The notes: generated by a model from the letters alone, not told the origin. DNA of 64,000 nt from Macrotis lagotis (GCF_037893015.1 NC_133663.1:136762100-136826099), one strand, 5' to 3'. Positions 34,560-48,431 are shown, numbered from the stretch's first letter. Numbers and translations: made by a program.

Positions 34560-34950
34560 CAATTTACATTTACAACATTGTGAGATATGTGAGATGATCA
34601 GTCTTGATGGAAGCAGCTCCTCTCAGCAGTACAGAGAGCTAGGATAACCCCTTTTAGACTGACTCTGGACAATATCCCCATCCAGAGGAAGAAAAACATA
34701 AGAAAACAAAAGAAAAAAATCCTTCAGAATCTGATGAACCCTATAAAAATCATCTCTTGATTCTAATTCCTCATACTGAAAGTGACTAGTCTGTAAAAAT
34801 ATTTATCAAAAATATGTATGTACAATGTTAATCTGACTGCCACTAAGTGGAGGAGGGTTGGAGTGAAGGGTGATTTAAAAATATACATATACATATGGAT
34901 GAAAAAAATATGCTACTCAAAAATAGAAAGAAAATAAAGAAATCGCAAAA
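34560..34950 (+). mobile_element. L1 3' UTR, strongly 5'-truncated
   Basis: About 390 bp of L1 3' UTR: 'tgatggaagcagctcctctc', 'cagagagctaggataac', 'atccccatccagaggaag', 'tctgatgaaccctat', ending in an A-rich tail near 34930. Same order as the 3' ends at 13390-14200 and 15360-15778. Confidence 0.85.
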
Positions 34951-35548
34951 GTTGACTTGACGAGCCTTTGTATAAAAATAATTTATACAACATATTCAAA
35001 ATTTGTGACTCACTTATCTTGAAGACCTCTAAGGAGGAAAACAAAATACTTTCCAATATAGTCAATGAGTATATGAAGTAATTTGCAAAACTGAAAGTGT
35101 CATATAAAAAGTAATCTACTTTTAGTGACATTCAAAATCACATATTTGAATTATATAGCTCTGTCTGGGATTATACTTTTCACAGTTATCCTTTGTTCTC
35201 TCTAATGGATTTATTTTGTATGTTTTGCAGACCATTCTCCAAGTCTTTCAATGTGAAGAAAAAATTACTTTTGAAATCAGTGGGAAACCTATGTTCTTCA
35301 TGGACAAAACAATAAGTTAAAGTTGCTGAAGCATTTGGTTCAAAAGAAAACACATGTAGGGAATTCTCAATAAGAAATAATGGTTTAGATTCATTAAATA
35401 ATGCTGTTTTCAGTGAAGTAAATTACTTATGAATTGATTGATGGCTCTAATGTTTGAAATAATTTAAAATTACATTTAGATGAATCAAAATGTCACATTT
35501 TATGCATAAATGCAAGGCAATGAATCTGTAAAAAGAAAAACAATGATT
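34951..35548. other. AT-rich unique DNA
   Basis: About 600 bp, no recognised feature. Confidence 0.4.
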
Positions 35549-35564
35549 GAAAATTAAAACAAAC

Positions 35565-35726
35565 AGGGTGGCTAGGTGGCACAGTGCATACATAGATCAC
35601 CGGCCCTGGAGTCAGGAGTACCTGAATTCAAATCCGGCCTCAGATACTTAATAATTACCTAGCTGTGTGACCTTGGGCAAGTCACTTAACCCAATTTACC
35701 TTGCAAAATCCTAAAAAACAAAAAAA
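35565..35726 (+). mobile_element. Marsupial tRNA/MIR-related SINE
   Basis: Plus-strand SINE: 'agggtggctaggtggcac', 'ggagtcaggagtacctgaa', 'ccttgcaaaatcctaaaaa'. A 16-bp target duplication with one mismatch flanks it: gaaaattaaaacaaac at 35549-35564 and gaaaattaaaagaaac at 35727-35742. The head contains a small extra 'catacata' insert. Confidence 0.95.
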
Positions 35727-35742
35727 GAAAATTAAAAGAAAC

Positions 35743-36704
35743 AAAGATGAAGACCATTATTACATGACTGAAATTCTAAAATATTGAAACCAAATTGAGA
35801 AAGAAAATATAATTTCAGGAAAGAAATAACTAAAAAAATAATTTCTTTGAGAATATGTAGATAAGATTTCTGATTAAGGAAAACAAAGATTTAATTCCAT
35901 ATTGAATTATGTTTATACCACATTACTGTTGCTGTTAATCAGTGAGAAAAAGTGAATTTATGAATTAAAAACTTTTGGGATGAGGAATACAGAAATTCAT
36001 ATATCCAATTCATATAATAACAATTAATTGACCAAAAATACTATGACTTGTTCCTTTAGTCACCCTGCTTGATGCACCCACTAACGTTGAATTTTCATAC
36101 TGAATATTTTCAGGGACATGAGAATGATTGAATATAGTAATATTAAAAAATAATATTACATTGTATTGATGATTGGTTTCCTCAGAGAGGAAATAATAAA
36201 TCTAATCATAGACATAGTTCCCTGTCACTTTTCTACATCCAACTAACTCCCTATTGGTTCAGCAAACAACCCTAATCAAGTTCAAGTTAACAATGTAAAA
36301 AAGAAGGATAAAATTCAGAATATAAATGCTAAATATCTACACTCATTAGAGAGTGGTGATGGAATTTCAGTTTCCTGAATTTTTTATGTGTCAGCTTATT
36401 ACAATAAGTTAAGGCTACAGAATAAATTGTTTGGAATAACCATGGCTTGTGTCTTTTCTCTTTCTCAATTTAATATAAAGGTAAATATGGGGGTTTTTGC
36501 TCTCCCTTCCTCAATTTTGGTATGTAGTGGTGTACTTAGGACACAATTTTTCATGAAGTTCCCATTTCTCTTTTCATCATGATGCATATCTTCCAAGGAA
36601 TAAAACGTCAAACTCTTCAGTACTTGAGCTAAGTACTCTGATTTCTCTAATTTTTTTAAATTTATTTTATTGCCTAGATATCATGCTTTTCATCATTCTT
36701 TTTC
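35743..36704. other. AT-rich unique DNA
   Basis: About 960 bp. No recognised gene or repeat. Confidence 0.4.
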
Positions 36705-36853
36705 TTTTAGGTTTTTGTAAGGCAAACAGGGTTAAGTGGTTTGCACAAGACTACACAGCTAGGCAATTATTAAGTGTTTGAGGCCAGATTTGAACTCAGG
36801 TACTCCTGACTCCAGGGCCGGTGCTTTATCCACTGTGCCACCTAGCTGTCCCT
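36705..36853 (-). mobile_element. Marsupial tRNA/MIR-related SINE
   Basis: Minus-strand SINE: 'ttttgtaaggcaaacaggg', 'aattattaagtgtttgagg', 'ccactgtgccacctagctg'. Flanks 'catcattctttttct' and 'ctttcttcattctta' look like a decayed target duplication. Confidence 0.92.
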
Positions 36854-37044
36854 ACCTTTCTTCATTCTTAGTGATTTCTGAAATGGATGATATCTATATC
36901 ACTTTAAAGAAATGATTAAAACAGTGTATTTTAATTATCATCTGTATTATTGCCTCTTTATTCCAAAATTTCTCAGGAATTTTCAAAATTAAATTTCTCT
37001 TTACTTTGGCATCCCTGACTTTACTTTTTAAAATGCCATGTATT

Positions 37045-39775
37045 ATTTCAGATAAATAAATTGAATAAACCAGAAATAAACAAACTAAGAAAAAAGTCTC
37101 CAGAGCCAGATGGACTTAAAAGTGAATTCAATCAAGCATTTAAGAAAAAATTAAATCCATTAAATCCAATTCTAAATAACTTTTTGAAAAAAATAGGTAA
37201 AAATTTCTTCCAAACTCCTTTTATGATTTCAACAAAGTGCTGATAGCTAAAACAGAATGAATCAAAATAAAGAAAATTAAAGACTAATCTCTCTAATCCA
37301 TATTGATGCAAAAATTTTATACATTATTTTAGCAAAGAGATGACAGCAAATTAGTACAATGATGATAAAAGTTGCTCACATAGGATTTATACCAGATACA
37401 GAGGTAATTTGATATTAGGAAAAAATCAGCATAATTGAATTTAGGAATAACAAAATTAACAGATTATTACATCAATAAATTTGAAATATTCTTTGACAAA
37501 ATACAGCACTCACTATTAAAACATTAGAAAAATAGGAAAAAATTTACTTAAAATGGTGAAAAATATCAATCTAAAACTGTCAACACATATATTTAGTGAC
37601 AATGAAACATTTGCAATAAGATCAGAGGTGAAACATGAATTTTCCTTATCAATACAATCAGTCACAATCACCAAAACCAAATCAATATAATTCAATATTG
37701 TGCTATTAATGTCACCCTTAGCAATAAAAGAAAAAGAATATTAAATGAATTAGAACTGGCAGTGAGGAAACACAACATTCTTTGTAGCTGATACAAAGGC
37801 ATGCTTAGAGATTCCTAGAAAATCATCTAAAATATATATCAAACAACTAATAACTTTAGCAAAGTAACAGGAGATAAAATAAGTCCACACAATCAGCATT
37901 ATTTTTTGTATAACCAACAAAACCCAATACCAAGTAATAGACAGCGAAATTTCACTTAAAGTAACTGTAGAAAATGTAAAATCCTTGGCAGTCTACTTCC
38001 ACTATACAAACTCAGTTACTAAACACTTTTCACACAATTAGAGAGTGATATAAAAATGAATTTGAAAAATGTCAGCTACTCATGCATTTATTTAATATAA
38101 TCTTATAGTAGAATGAGTTTATATAATAAAAATAATTATTCTCAAAAATTAAATGATTTATTCATGGACCCACCATTCAAACTACCAAAAACTATTTTAC
38201 AGAGCTAAATAAATAGTCATAAAAATCATTTAGTGTATCAAATGTTCAAGAATATCAAAGAAAACAATGAAAAAATTCAAAGGAATTTGGTCTAGCCATA
38301 CCAGTTCTAAAGTTATATTATAAAGAAAAAGTCATCAAAGAAACAGACTAGGGAAATAGAATAATTACAAAAGAAATCATAGAAAATGACTCTTGTAATC
38401 TACTCTTTAATAAACTCAAAGACTATAAGTCTGTGATAAGAAGTCAGTATTTGACAGAAACTGCTGGAAAAACTGGAAAACACTTTGGTAAAACCTAGGC
38501 AGAGGCCAACATCTCCCACCCTATATACCAAGATAAATATTTTAGAATTTAGGCATAAAAAGTACTATCATAAACCAAGACAATTAGGAGGATAGATAAT
38601 AGCCAATTTTTCAGATGTTTGGAGATGGAAGGACTTTAGGACAAGACTGGTGGTAGAAAATAAAACTGATAATTTCAGCTTCAGGAAATTAAAAAATATT
38701 GCACAAATAACATCAATGCAACCAAAATTAAGTGGAATGCAGAAAACCTGGAACCAATTTTCACAGCTCATGTTTCAAATAAATGACTGATTTATCAAAC
38801 TGAGTGAAATATATAAGATTACAAGTCATTCTACAATTGATAATTGGTCAAACAATATGAACAATCAATTTTCAGTTGAAGAAACTAAAGTCATCTTCAG
38901 TTATATGAAAAAAATGGTCTGAAACATTATTGATTTTTTAAAAATAATGCACATTAAAATAACTGAGATGTCATTTCACACTTAAAAAATATTGAGTGTT
39001 GCAGAAGACATGGGAAAACTGAGCCATTAAAGAATTAGTGGTGAAGTAATTAACTCACCCAACTATTCTGGGCAACAATTTGGAACTATGCATACCATTT
39101 AATCCAACAATGCCAGTACAATGTCTTTATCCTAAAGATGTCACTAAAAAGAGAAGAGACCCATTTATACAAGAATATTTCTAGCAGATTTTTCTTTTGT
39201 GGCAAAGAATAGGAAATTGAAGGAATATCCATCAAGTGGTTAATGACTGACAAGTTATGGTATATGAATGATATGGATTACTGCTGTTTTGTAAGAAATC
39301 TTGAGCAGTAACAATTCAGAAAAGTATACAAAGAACTGATATTGAATGAATTTAGCAGCACCAGGAAGGCATTATTAACATTAATTGCAACATTGAGACA
39401 AATCAACTATGATGAATATAGCTATTCTCCACAGTATAGTCATCAAAAACAATACTGAAAGACCTGACACCCACATACAGAGAAAAAACAAGGTATTCAG
39501 AATGAAGAGTAAATCATAATAGGATCTCTTTTTCAAACTTCTTTTATATTTTTTCTTTTATTCTAATGGTTTTCTCCTTTAATTCTAACTCTTCTTCTAT
39601 AGCTTGACTAATATGTAAATATCTTAAACAAGATTGTACTTGAACAAACTTGATCAAATTATTCCCTGCTGTATTAGTAGGAGAAAAGGAAATGTGGTAG
39701 AAAATTTAAATCTCAAAAGCTTGCAAAAGAATGAATGGAGAAAAATATTTTCTCATGTAATTGTAAAATAGGTTA
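37045..39775 (+). mobile_element. L1 ORF2 (RT onward) and 3' UTR, 5'-truncated
   Basis: Plus-strand L1 starting in the RT fingers: the frame 37061-37243 reads 'KKSPEPDGLKSEFNQAF', the 'SPGPDGFTxEFYQxF' motif of L1 RT. It continues through 'gtgaaacatgaattttcctt' and the ORF2 C-terminus to a 3' UTR ending in poly-A near 39775. Many stops, and some 3' parts are rearranged or diverged. Old copy. Confidence 0.82.
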
Positions 39776-39871
39776 TAGTTAATATAAATGCCATCACTGT
39801 CTAGCAAGAGATAATTTTAATTTAATTAAACTTCATTTCATGTATATAGTTACTTCTTTTCTTTTTTCTTT

Positions 39872-40012
39872 TGTTTTATGTAAGGTGGTGGGGTTAAGTG
39901 ACTTGTCCAAGGTCACACAGGCAGGTTATTATCAATTATCTGATGCTTGATTTAGACTCAGGTTCTCCTGATTCCAAGACAGTGTGCTAACTACTGTGTC
40001 ACCTAGTAAACC
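39872..40012 (-). mobile_element. Marsupial tRNA/MIR-related SINE
   Basis: Minus-strand SINE, diverged: 'gtggtggggttaagtgactt', 'caaggtcacacaggcagg', 'actactgtgtcacctagta'. It lies just outside the 3' end of the next L1. Confidence 0.85.
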
Positions 40013-40580
40013 CCTATGTCTTTTATTAAATATACATATTTTATTTATTTTCCAATTATATGAAATAGTAGTTTCTAACAATCATTGTTGCAAGGTTTTG
40101 AATTTTATAATTTCCCTCCTCTCTCCCTCCTTTCCCTCTCCCTTCAGTAGGATAGAAAGCAATCTGATATTCTTTACATTTTTCCGTGATATGCATTTAT
40201 CAAAATTGAATGGGCTGAGAGGAAAAAATATTCATAAGGAAGAAAGAAAATATTGGAGATGGCAAAATCATGTAATACGTAATATTTTTTTAATTGAAGA
40301 TAATAATTTTCATGTAAACTCCACAATTTTTCTCTGAATAAGATTATTTTCTCCATCACAAATTCCCTAAAATTATCCCTGATTATTGCACTGATGGAGT
40401 GAGCAAGTTCATCAGGTTTAATTATCTCTCCATATTGTTGTAATATTCTGCTCATCTCGCATATACTCAATTCTTGCAAGTTTTTCCAAGCTGATTTCAA
40501 ATCACATCTCTCCTTATTTCTCATGGAGCAATGGTGCTCCATTACAAACATATAACATAACTTGTTCAGCCATTCCCCAA

Positions 40581-41142
40581 TGTTGCGGTCCACTCTGGGC
40601 AGCCGGGTCTCAGTTTATTTCACAAAACTCTTCGGGGAGCTCCGCCGGACATGTTCCACATGTTCAATAATGAAAGTCAGCCAGTGAGAGATAAGCAAGG
40701 AGTTTATTGCAGGTATATGCTACATCTCTGACTCACATAGTTGAAATAAGCGTATATATATAAGCCTAGTCCCCTTGTATCAGCATCCCTCATCTCCAGG
40801 CCTGTGGAAGTGTAATGGGCTTGCCACAAAAGGTCTGTATCCTGGAAAAATGTGGAATCTTCAACAAGATAAAGATGAAAGGTAGAGAGATAAGTACCAG
40901 AACTCCTTCCTGGGAGAGTTGAACAATATGAGGATGAAATGCAGAGGGATAAGGACAAAAGTTCCTTCCTGAGAATATTCAACAAGATAAGGATGAAAGG
41001 CAGGAGAACAAAGACAGAGAAGGGCCAGAGCTCCTTCCTGAGTTCAGAGCACTCTGGTATGGACCTTCCTGTTGTCCCAGGTCTCAATGACTCTCAGGAT
41101 GAACTCCTCATGGCCACATACTCTATCTATTATCCCCTTACA
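40581..41142 (-). mobile_element. Solo LTR of an endogenous retrovirus (fossil)
   Basis: A 562-bp block with TG...CA ends (plus: TGTTGCGGTC...CCCTTACA), flanked by a perfect 6-bp duplication ccccaa at 40575-40580 and 41143-41148. Removing it restores L1 sequence 'cattccccaactgataaaca'. Minus orientation fits LTR signals: a TATA-like 'cttatatatatac' (about 40753), AATAAA signals (about 40700 and 40615) and a U5-like end 'ctgcccagagtgg'. The 6-bp duplication suggests a class II (betaretrovirus-like) element. Internal genes are absent, as expected after LTR-LTR recombination. Clean duplications suggest it is much younger than the host L1. Confidence 0.9.
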
Positions 41143-44100
41143 CCCCAACTGATAAACATGTCCTAGATTTTCAATTTTTTGCCACTACAAATAGAGCTGC
41201 TATGAATATTTTGTACATGTGATGTTTTTATAAATTTTCATGATCTTTTCAGAATACAGACCCAGGACTGGTATTGTTAGAATGAAAGATATGCACATTT
41301 TTATTGAACTTGGAGCATAATTCCAAATTGCTCTCCACAAAAGTTGGAGTTGACAAAGGTGTTCACAGCTCTATCAATGAAGCATTAGTGTTCCAAATGT
41401 CCTAGATACCCTCCAACATTGATTATTATCCTTTTCTTGTCACATAGACCAATCTTAGAGGAGTAAGGTGGTACCTCAGAGAAGATTTAATTTGCATTTC
41501 TTTTATCAGTAAACATTAAGAAAATTTTTTCATATGACTATAGATTTGATTTCCTCATCTGATAATTGACTTTGCATATCATTTGAACATTTGTCAATTA
41601 TGGAATGACATGGTTTTTTCATAAATTTGACTCAGTTCTCTAAATATTTTAGAAATGAATCCATTGTCAGAAACACTAGTTGTCCAAATTGTCTCCCAAT
41701 TTACTATATTACTTTTGATCTTAGAGTGCTTTTATTTGTGAAAAAGTATTTTTTTAATTTAAAGTGATCAAAATTATCTAGTTTGTTTTTTTATGATGTT
41801 CTCTATCACTTCCTTAGTCACAACCTGCTCCCCTTTCCCCTTAGATCTGAAAGGTAAACTAACTATTCCTTGTTCTCCTATTTTGTTTATGATATTATCT
41901 TTTTTGTCTTAATCCTGCACCCAGTTTCTTATCTTGGTATAGGGTGTGAGATGTTGATTCAATTCAAGTGTCTGTGATACTATCTTCCAGTTTTCAGAGT
42001 GAGTTCTTGTCCAGGAAGATGGACTATTTGGTTTATAAAACAGCAAATTATTATAATCATTTCCTGTTATCTCTTTTGCTCATAACTATTCCATTGATCC
42101 ACCAATCTATTTCTTAACCAGGACTGTATCGATTTGATGATTGGTGCTTTATAATATTACTTTACTTCTAGTAAGTCTAAGTTCTTTTCTTTTTTATATT
42201 TTCTTATTAAAGCACTTTATATTCTTAACTTTTTGTTTCTCCATATGAATTTAGTTATTTTTTCCTCCTTAAAGTAATTTTTTGGAAGTTTTATTGGTAT
42301 GGCACTAAATAGATAGTTTAAGTTGAATAGTATTGTCATTTTAATAATATTTTATTATATTATCTCTACCAATCCATGAGCAGTTGATTTTTGATCAATC
42401 GGATCTAAATAAATCCGCTTTTATGTCTCTGAAGAGTCTTTTACAGTTGTTATGATAGAGATTCTGAGTATGCCTTGAAGGGTAGACTCCCAAGTAATTT
42501 ATCTTGGCTGATGTTATTTTAAATGAGATTTCTCTTTCCATCTCTTGCTATTGTATCTTGTTGGTAATACATAGAAATGAGGAATTATGTGGGTATATTT
42601 TATATTTTGTTACTTTGCTAAATTTGCTAATTTTTGTCCAGTGGTTTTTAAGATGATTTATTAGAGTTCCTTAAACATACCATCATGTCATCTGAAAAAA
42701 ATGAGTTTTGTTTCTTCCTTGACAATTCTAATTCCTTCCAATACTTTTTCTTCTGTAATAGCTGAAGTGAATATTTCTAATATGATATTGAATAGCAGCG
42801 GTGATGTTGTCTCACCCCTGATCATATTGGGAATGTTTCTAACTTATTCCTATTGCAAATAATGCTGGTTGATTGGTATACCATTTTAAAGAACAATGCA
42901 TTTATTCCTACACTCTCTGGTGTTTTTAGTAGCAATGGGTGCTATATTTTCACAAAGATTTTTTCAGTGTCCATTGAGATAATCCTACAATTCTGCATTC
43001 CTGGAATGATCTCTATTTGGTCATATTGTATTTTCCTGGTTATAATTTGCTGAAATCACTTTTTTAATATTTCATTTAAGATTTTTGCTTCCATATTCAT
43101 TAGGGAAATTGGTCTATAATTTTCATACTCTGTTTTGACTCTTCCTGGTTTAGGTATCAGTACCATATTGGTGTCATAGAAGGAATTAGGAAGAGTTCTG
43201 TCTTCATCTTTTTTCCCAAATAATTTATATAAAATTGGAACCAATTGTTCCTTGAATGTTTGATAGAATTTACTTCTGAATTCATCTCACCCTGGAGATT
43301 TTTTCTTAGGGAAGTCATTGATGACATGTTGAATTTATTTTACTAAGATAAGGTTAGTTAGGTATTTAATTTCCTCTTCATTTAACCTGGATAATTTATA
43401 TTTTTTGTATATGTTTGTCAATTTCACTTAGATTATAAAATTTATTGGCATATAATTGCACAAAATATTTCTGAATTAAAACTTTAATTTCCTCCTCATT
43501 GGTAGGGAGTTCACCTTTTTTCATTCTTGATACTTGTAATCTGGCTTGCTTCTCTATTTATTTTAATAAATTAACCAAAGACTTACTCATTTTATTGTTT
43601 TTTTCTTCATAGAAAACCTCTTAGTTTTATTTCTTAATTCAATAATTTTCTTTCATCTGGGTTTAATAATTTTTGCTTTAATTTTTAAAATTCCTAATGT
43701 GATTTTTAATGGGGGGGTTTTAATTTGTACTTTTCCTAACTTGTTAATTGCATGCTCAGTTAATTGATTTCCTTTTTCTTTTTTAATTCTTGTAAACATT
43801 TAGAGATACAATATATCTCAAAATGACAGCCTTCACTGTATGCCATAAGGTTTGGTAGGTTGTCTCATTTTTGTCATTGTTTTAGATGAAATTACTAATT
43901 CTTTGTAATATTTGTTGTTTGAACTTCTCCTTTAAAATGAGAATATTTAGTTGCCAATTAGTTTTAAGTTTATCTCTCCATGACTCATCACTGCAAGTGA
44001 TTGTTATTTCATCATTGTCAGAAAAGAATGCATTCATTCTGCATTTGATTATGAGCATTTAATGCCCAAGTACATGGTCAATTTTGTGTGGGTGCCATGT

Positions 44101-44420
44101 ACTGTAGAAAAAATGTATATTTCTTTCTATTCTCATTCAATTTTCACCAAAAGGTCTATCATGTCTAAGTTTTACAACATTCTATTTAGCATTTTAACTT
44201 CCTCCTTGTTCATTTTATGGTTAGATTTATCTAATTCTGAGAGAGTGAGATTGAGATCTCCCACCAGCAGAGTTTTGATGCCCATATCTTCCTATAAGGC
44301 ACTCTGCTTCTCCTCAAAGAATCTGATACTACACCACTTGGTGCATACATATCTTGTACTGAAATTGCTTCATTGTTTCTGGTACCTTTTAGGAAGATTC
44401 TTCTTTAGTTTCCTTATCTC

Positions 44421-44563
44421 TTTTTTTGACAATGCAATGGGTTTAAGTGGCTTAACTGAGGCCACACCTAGGTAATTATTAAGTGTCTGAGTTCGAATTT
44501 GAACTCAGGTCCTCCTGACTCCAGGGCCAATGCTCTATCCACTATGTCACCCACCTGTCCCTT
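44421..44563 (-). mobile_element. Marsupial tRNA/MIR-related SINE
   Basis: Minus-strand SINE in L1 ORF2: 'gcaatgggtttaagtggc', 'aattattaagtgtctgag', 'ctccagggccaatgctctat'. Flanks 'ttccttatctcttttt' and 'ttctttatctatttt' look like an imperfect target duplication. Confidence 0.92.
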
Positions 44564-45054
44564 CTTTATCTATTTTAATAAGCTCTATTTTTGCAGCTTT
44601 TATGTCTGAGATAAGGATCTGTCTTTTCTTTTTTAACTTCAGCTATAGCACAATTTATTCTGCTCCAGTAGTTTACCTTTGCTCTTTATGCTTCTCTCTG
44701 TTTCAAATGTGTTTCTTGTAAGCAACATATTGAAGGATTCTGGTTTTTAATACATTCTGTTATCTGCTTCTATTTCATGGGAAGGTTCAGCCCATTTACC
44801 TTCAGAGTTATAATTACTAAGTCTTTATTTTCTTTCATGCCCTCTTCCCTTCATTGTATTTTCCCCTTTTTTCACCTTATCCCTATTCCCCAGTATGTTA
44901 CTTCTGAATTCTGTCTCCTTTAGGTTATTTATCCCCTTCTATCCTGTCCTCTGACCTTTCCCTTTTCCCCTTCTTCTTTCAGACCCTCCTTCCTTCTTCC
45001 CTTCCCTTCATAATGCTTAAAAGGTAAGATAAGATTATAAACTCAAATAAGTTT

Positions 45055-45072
45055 CTGTGTGTGAGTGTGTGT

Positions 45073-45118
<46 letters not shown>
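45055..45118. repeat. (GT)n microsatellite
   Basis: GT run with two GTGA interruptions near its start, located in the ORF1-ORF2 spacer of the minus-strand L1. Confidence 0.95.
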
Positions 45119-45120
<2 letters not shown>

Positions 45121-47245
45121 TTAATCTCTCTTTAAACCAAATCTAATGAGAGTAAAATCCAGGTGCTTCTCATCTCCTCCCTTCTACTGCTCAATTACAA
45201 GATTTGTTTGGCATCTCTTCATGAGATGTAATTTTCCCCATTCAGTCGTTTCCTTCCTCCCATCTCTTTATTGTCCCCTACTTTTTAAGGGGATATACTT
45301 TTTCATTCATTTCATTAGACTCACAGACATCTCATAAGTGTCTATTATTTCTGGCTAAGCATGTTACCTCTAAGAGAATTCCAATTCTCAAGTTTTCCTA
45401 GGTGTAAATATAGTCAGTTTCAGCTTACTGAATAACAGGATTTTTGTTCTTTCCCCATTTTTACCTTTTCCTATATCTCTTGAGTATCTTGCTTGAAGCC
45501 CCAATTTTCTATTTGGCTTTGGTCTTTTCATGAGGATGAATGTTTCCTATTTCCTTAAATGTCCATCTTTTTTTCCCCTAGAAGAGAAGGTTCAGTTTCG
45601 CTTGTTAGTGAATTATTGGATGTATTCCAAGCTCCCTTGTTTTCCAGAATATCATATTTCAGGCTCTTTGATTCCTTAGTTTTGATGGAGCTAAGTACTG
45701 TGAGATTCTAACTGACTCCTTGGTATTTGAATTGTGTCTGAATTGAATTGTTGCAGGATTTTCTCTTTTATCTAATATTTCTGGAGTTTAGTCAAAATAT
45801 TCTTTAACGTTTAATCTTAGGGACCCCTTCAGAACAGGGACAATGCATTCTTTCAATGACTATTTTGCCCTCTAGTTACAGGTTATCAGGCCAGTTCTCC
45901 TTCACTATATCCTGAAGTACGGAGCCCAGGATTTTTCCCTCATCAAGGTGTTCAATTAGTCCAATGATACTTGAATTGAATCTTCTTGATCTTTTCTCCA
46001 GGTCTGTTGTTTTGCTGTTGAGGTATTTTACATTTTTCTTCTTTTTTACATTTTTTCAATTTTGTTTAAAATATTCTTGGTGTCTCATAAAGTCATGTTT
46101 CCACAGAATCCAATCTTTTTTTAGTGAAGAGTTTTCTTCATTTACCTTTTACATCTCCTTTTTTAATTGGTAAATTTCATTTTTGAAGGAGTTTTCACAT
46201 TTGTCCAATTGCATTTTTGAGAGAATTATTTTCTTTTTGCACTTGTCCAATTGTATTTTCAAAGTATTTTTTCTTTTTGTATAGTGTTAATTTTCTCTTG
46301 CATAATATTAATTTTCTCTGACATTTCTTTTTCAATTTTTCTATTTCATTTTTAAACTCTTTTTTGATCTTTTCTAAAAGATCCTTCTGGGCTAGAGACC
46401 AATTCATATTCTTCTCTGAAGTTCCATTTCTTTCTGAGTTGGAATACTTGGCTTCAAGGTAACATTCAACAGACCCCACTCTTTATGCTGTTCTTTCTTT
46501 CCCTAGGCATTTGTGCTGGTGAAGGTTCACAGACCTTCAGTGTTGAATTCTCTAGAGCCTTTGCCCAATTTAGTGGTCATTCAGTGGATCAGCCTAGAGG
46601 GGATGTAAGAAGCCTTCTCTTGCTTCTCTATGATGATGATTTGTGGCTCACTCCTTAAGCCTGGGTGGGAGGTGGGTTTGGGGAGGCAGCAGGATCTAGG
46701 CTCCCCTTGCTCAATGTGGGCTGGTTTTTGGGGCTAAATAGTTCAGCTTTGTAATCCAAAATCAGAGCTTGGGGAGATCTGCTCCTCACACCTACACTTC
46801 AGTCCAAGGTGCAAAACCAGAGGGAGGCTGTTTGTTCTGGAGAAAATCTCATTCTCCACAAGAATGTGAGGGCTCAGTTGGAAACAGGGGGACTCAACTG
46901 AAAACATGGGGTCTTCAAGCCTGGGTTTTCCAGATCAGCCTGGCTGACTAGACTGATATCTGGGCCTGTCCTGGAGCTCTCCTTTCTGCCACACACACAA
47001 CAAATGTTTCCACCATTGTTCTCAAGTCAGTCCCTTGGCCTCAACCCACTGTCCTTGCACTGGGTCTCTGTTCTCTACCCCTGTCTCGACAGGCTCCCCT
47101 TTGATAGACCTTGTTGGTCGTTCTTTTCTGGGATCTGTGGTTCCCAAATCTGTTAAGAAGCTTGGCTCATGTTAGTGCTGAGGGAAAGCCAGGAGAGCAT
47201 AAAACAATAACTGGCTTCTCTCTGCCATCTTGACTGGAATTCTCC

Positions 47246-48431
47246 CCTATATCTTTAGGTTTATATTAAATCTGAGAACACAAGGAATACACATTGAATT
47301 ATCCCTTTTATATTTTTGGTTTTTGTCAGTATTAGTGATTCTAATGCAGTGATTATTTAATTTATATTGACCCTGTTAAGAACAATAGAACTTAAAATGC
47401 CAGAGGGTGATGTAATCAACACCACTTCTGACTGTAGAACATAGAACTGTGCACTTTTCCTGAAGTGCACAAAGTCATAAACCTTCAAAATTTTGAACAA
47501 TGATCTAGTCTTTATAGGTTTTTTTAAATGTTGTTTTATTTATCTAACTCAAGTTGTTCAACTATATCTTCTTCTAATAACCATTCTCATAACTAGTTTC
47601 AAAATGACAAATAACTCCCAACTTCTGTCTGGTCATGTCAATATATTTCATGGGTTATTATCTATGACTCATTCTTTTTTCATTTTTATTGGCTTTTATC
47701 TGTAGCAAAATTTTACAAATTGTCTGACAGTCATGTTTACCTGTTAGCATGTAATGAAAAATATTGGGAAGAACAAAATTAGGTCACTAAACATCCTTAA
47801 AATCATTTCTGGTAAATGGAGTCATAAAAGATAAAAAAAACACAACCCTGAAGAATTCACTGGTCTATTGTTGAAGCATAAAAAATAAATCCATGCTCAT
47901 TTATGTTTGTACTCTTTAAATTTCCTTGTCTCTCAAAGATAAGGAGCACTCAAAGCCTTTATGGTTTTCAATAGGATTACCTCAGCATGTGAAAATGGAG
48001 AAAGTGAAAGAACTCCATGTACTTTACTTGTTTTTTCACTTTATTGGAGAATTTTCTTCATTTCTCTAGTTTCTGAAAAATAAATACCATTTATACCATC
48101 TCTCCCACTTCTTGGTTGTCTCTCCTATTTCTTCTCTTTCTTCTAGCATTAGGAAGATCTGGATTCAATTTTCAGCTCAGACACCTACTATTTGATTTTC
48201 TGCCTATCTGTTGAGTTCTTTGTGCCTTAAATTTACATTTCTATAAAAGTAGAGATTTTGCCTCCAAGATATCAGATATCTTTTCTAGATGTAAATTCAT
48301 AGTGAAAGAATTGAATGTTTCTATCCATAATAACTAGAAAGTTGCTTCTGTTTGGAGAAGTTCTCTAATTGTTCTAAAAATATCTACTCCTAATCAACAA
48401 TATTAAATCTACTCCCCATTTAAGGGGAATT
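47246..48431. other. AT-rich unique DNA with a MIR-like trace
   Basis: About 1.2 kb between two L1 5' ends that point away from each other (minus element to the left, plus element to the right). At 48145-48310 there is a weak MIR-type pattern ('aagatctggattcaattttc', then 'tttctagatgtaaattcat'). No gene is visible. Confidence 0.45.

Larger units (their letters stand above)
40025..47245 (-). mobile_element. Nearly full-length L1, with solo LTR and SINE inserted
   Basis: Minus-strand L1. The 5' end is near 47240 (minus reads 'agtcaagatggcagagagaa'), a third 5' UTR type. ORF1 covers about 45550-46480 in pieces: the frame 46195-46479 is a coiled-coil rich in Lys/Glu. A long spacer (about 44840-45545) carries a GT microsatellite. 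ORF2 runs from about 44830 down to 41160. The frame 43056-43244 is the RT entry with '[20 protein letters not shown]'. The 3' UTR ends at about 40025. It is interrupted by a solo LTR (40581-41142) and a SINE (44421-44563). Without inserts it is about 6.5 kb, with many stops. Confidence 0.87.

Noticed and set aside
35215-35330. Possible splice acceptor and exon ('tatgttttgcag' followed by an open stretch)
   Set aside because: No donor, no conserved coding pattern and no partner exon. Pyrimidine tracts with AG are common in this DNA.
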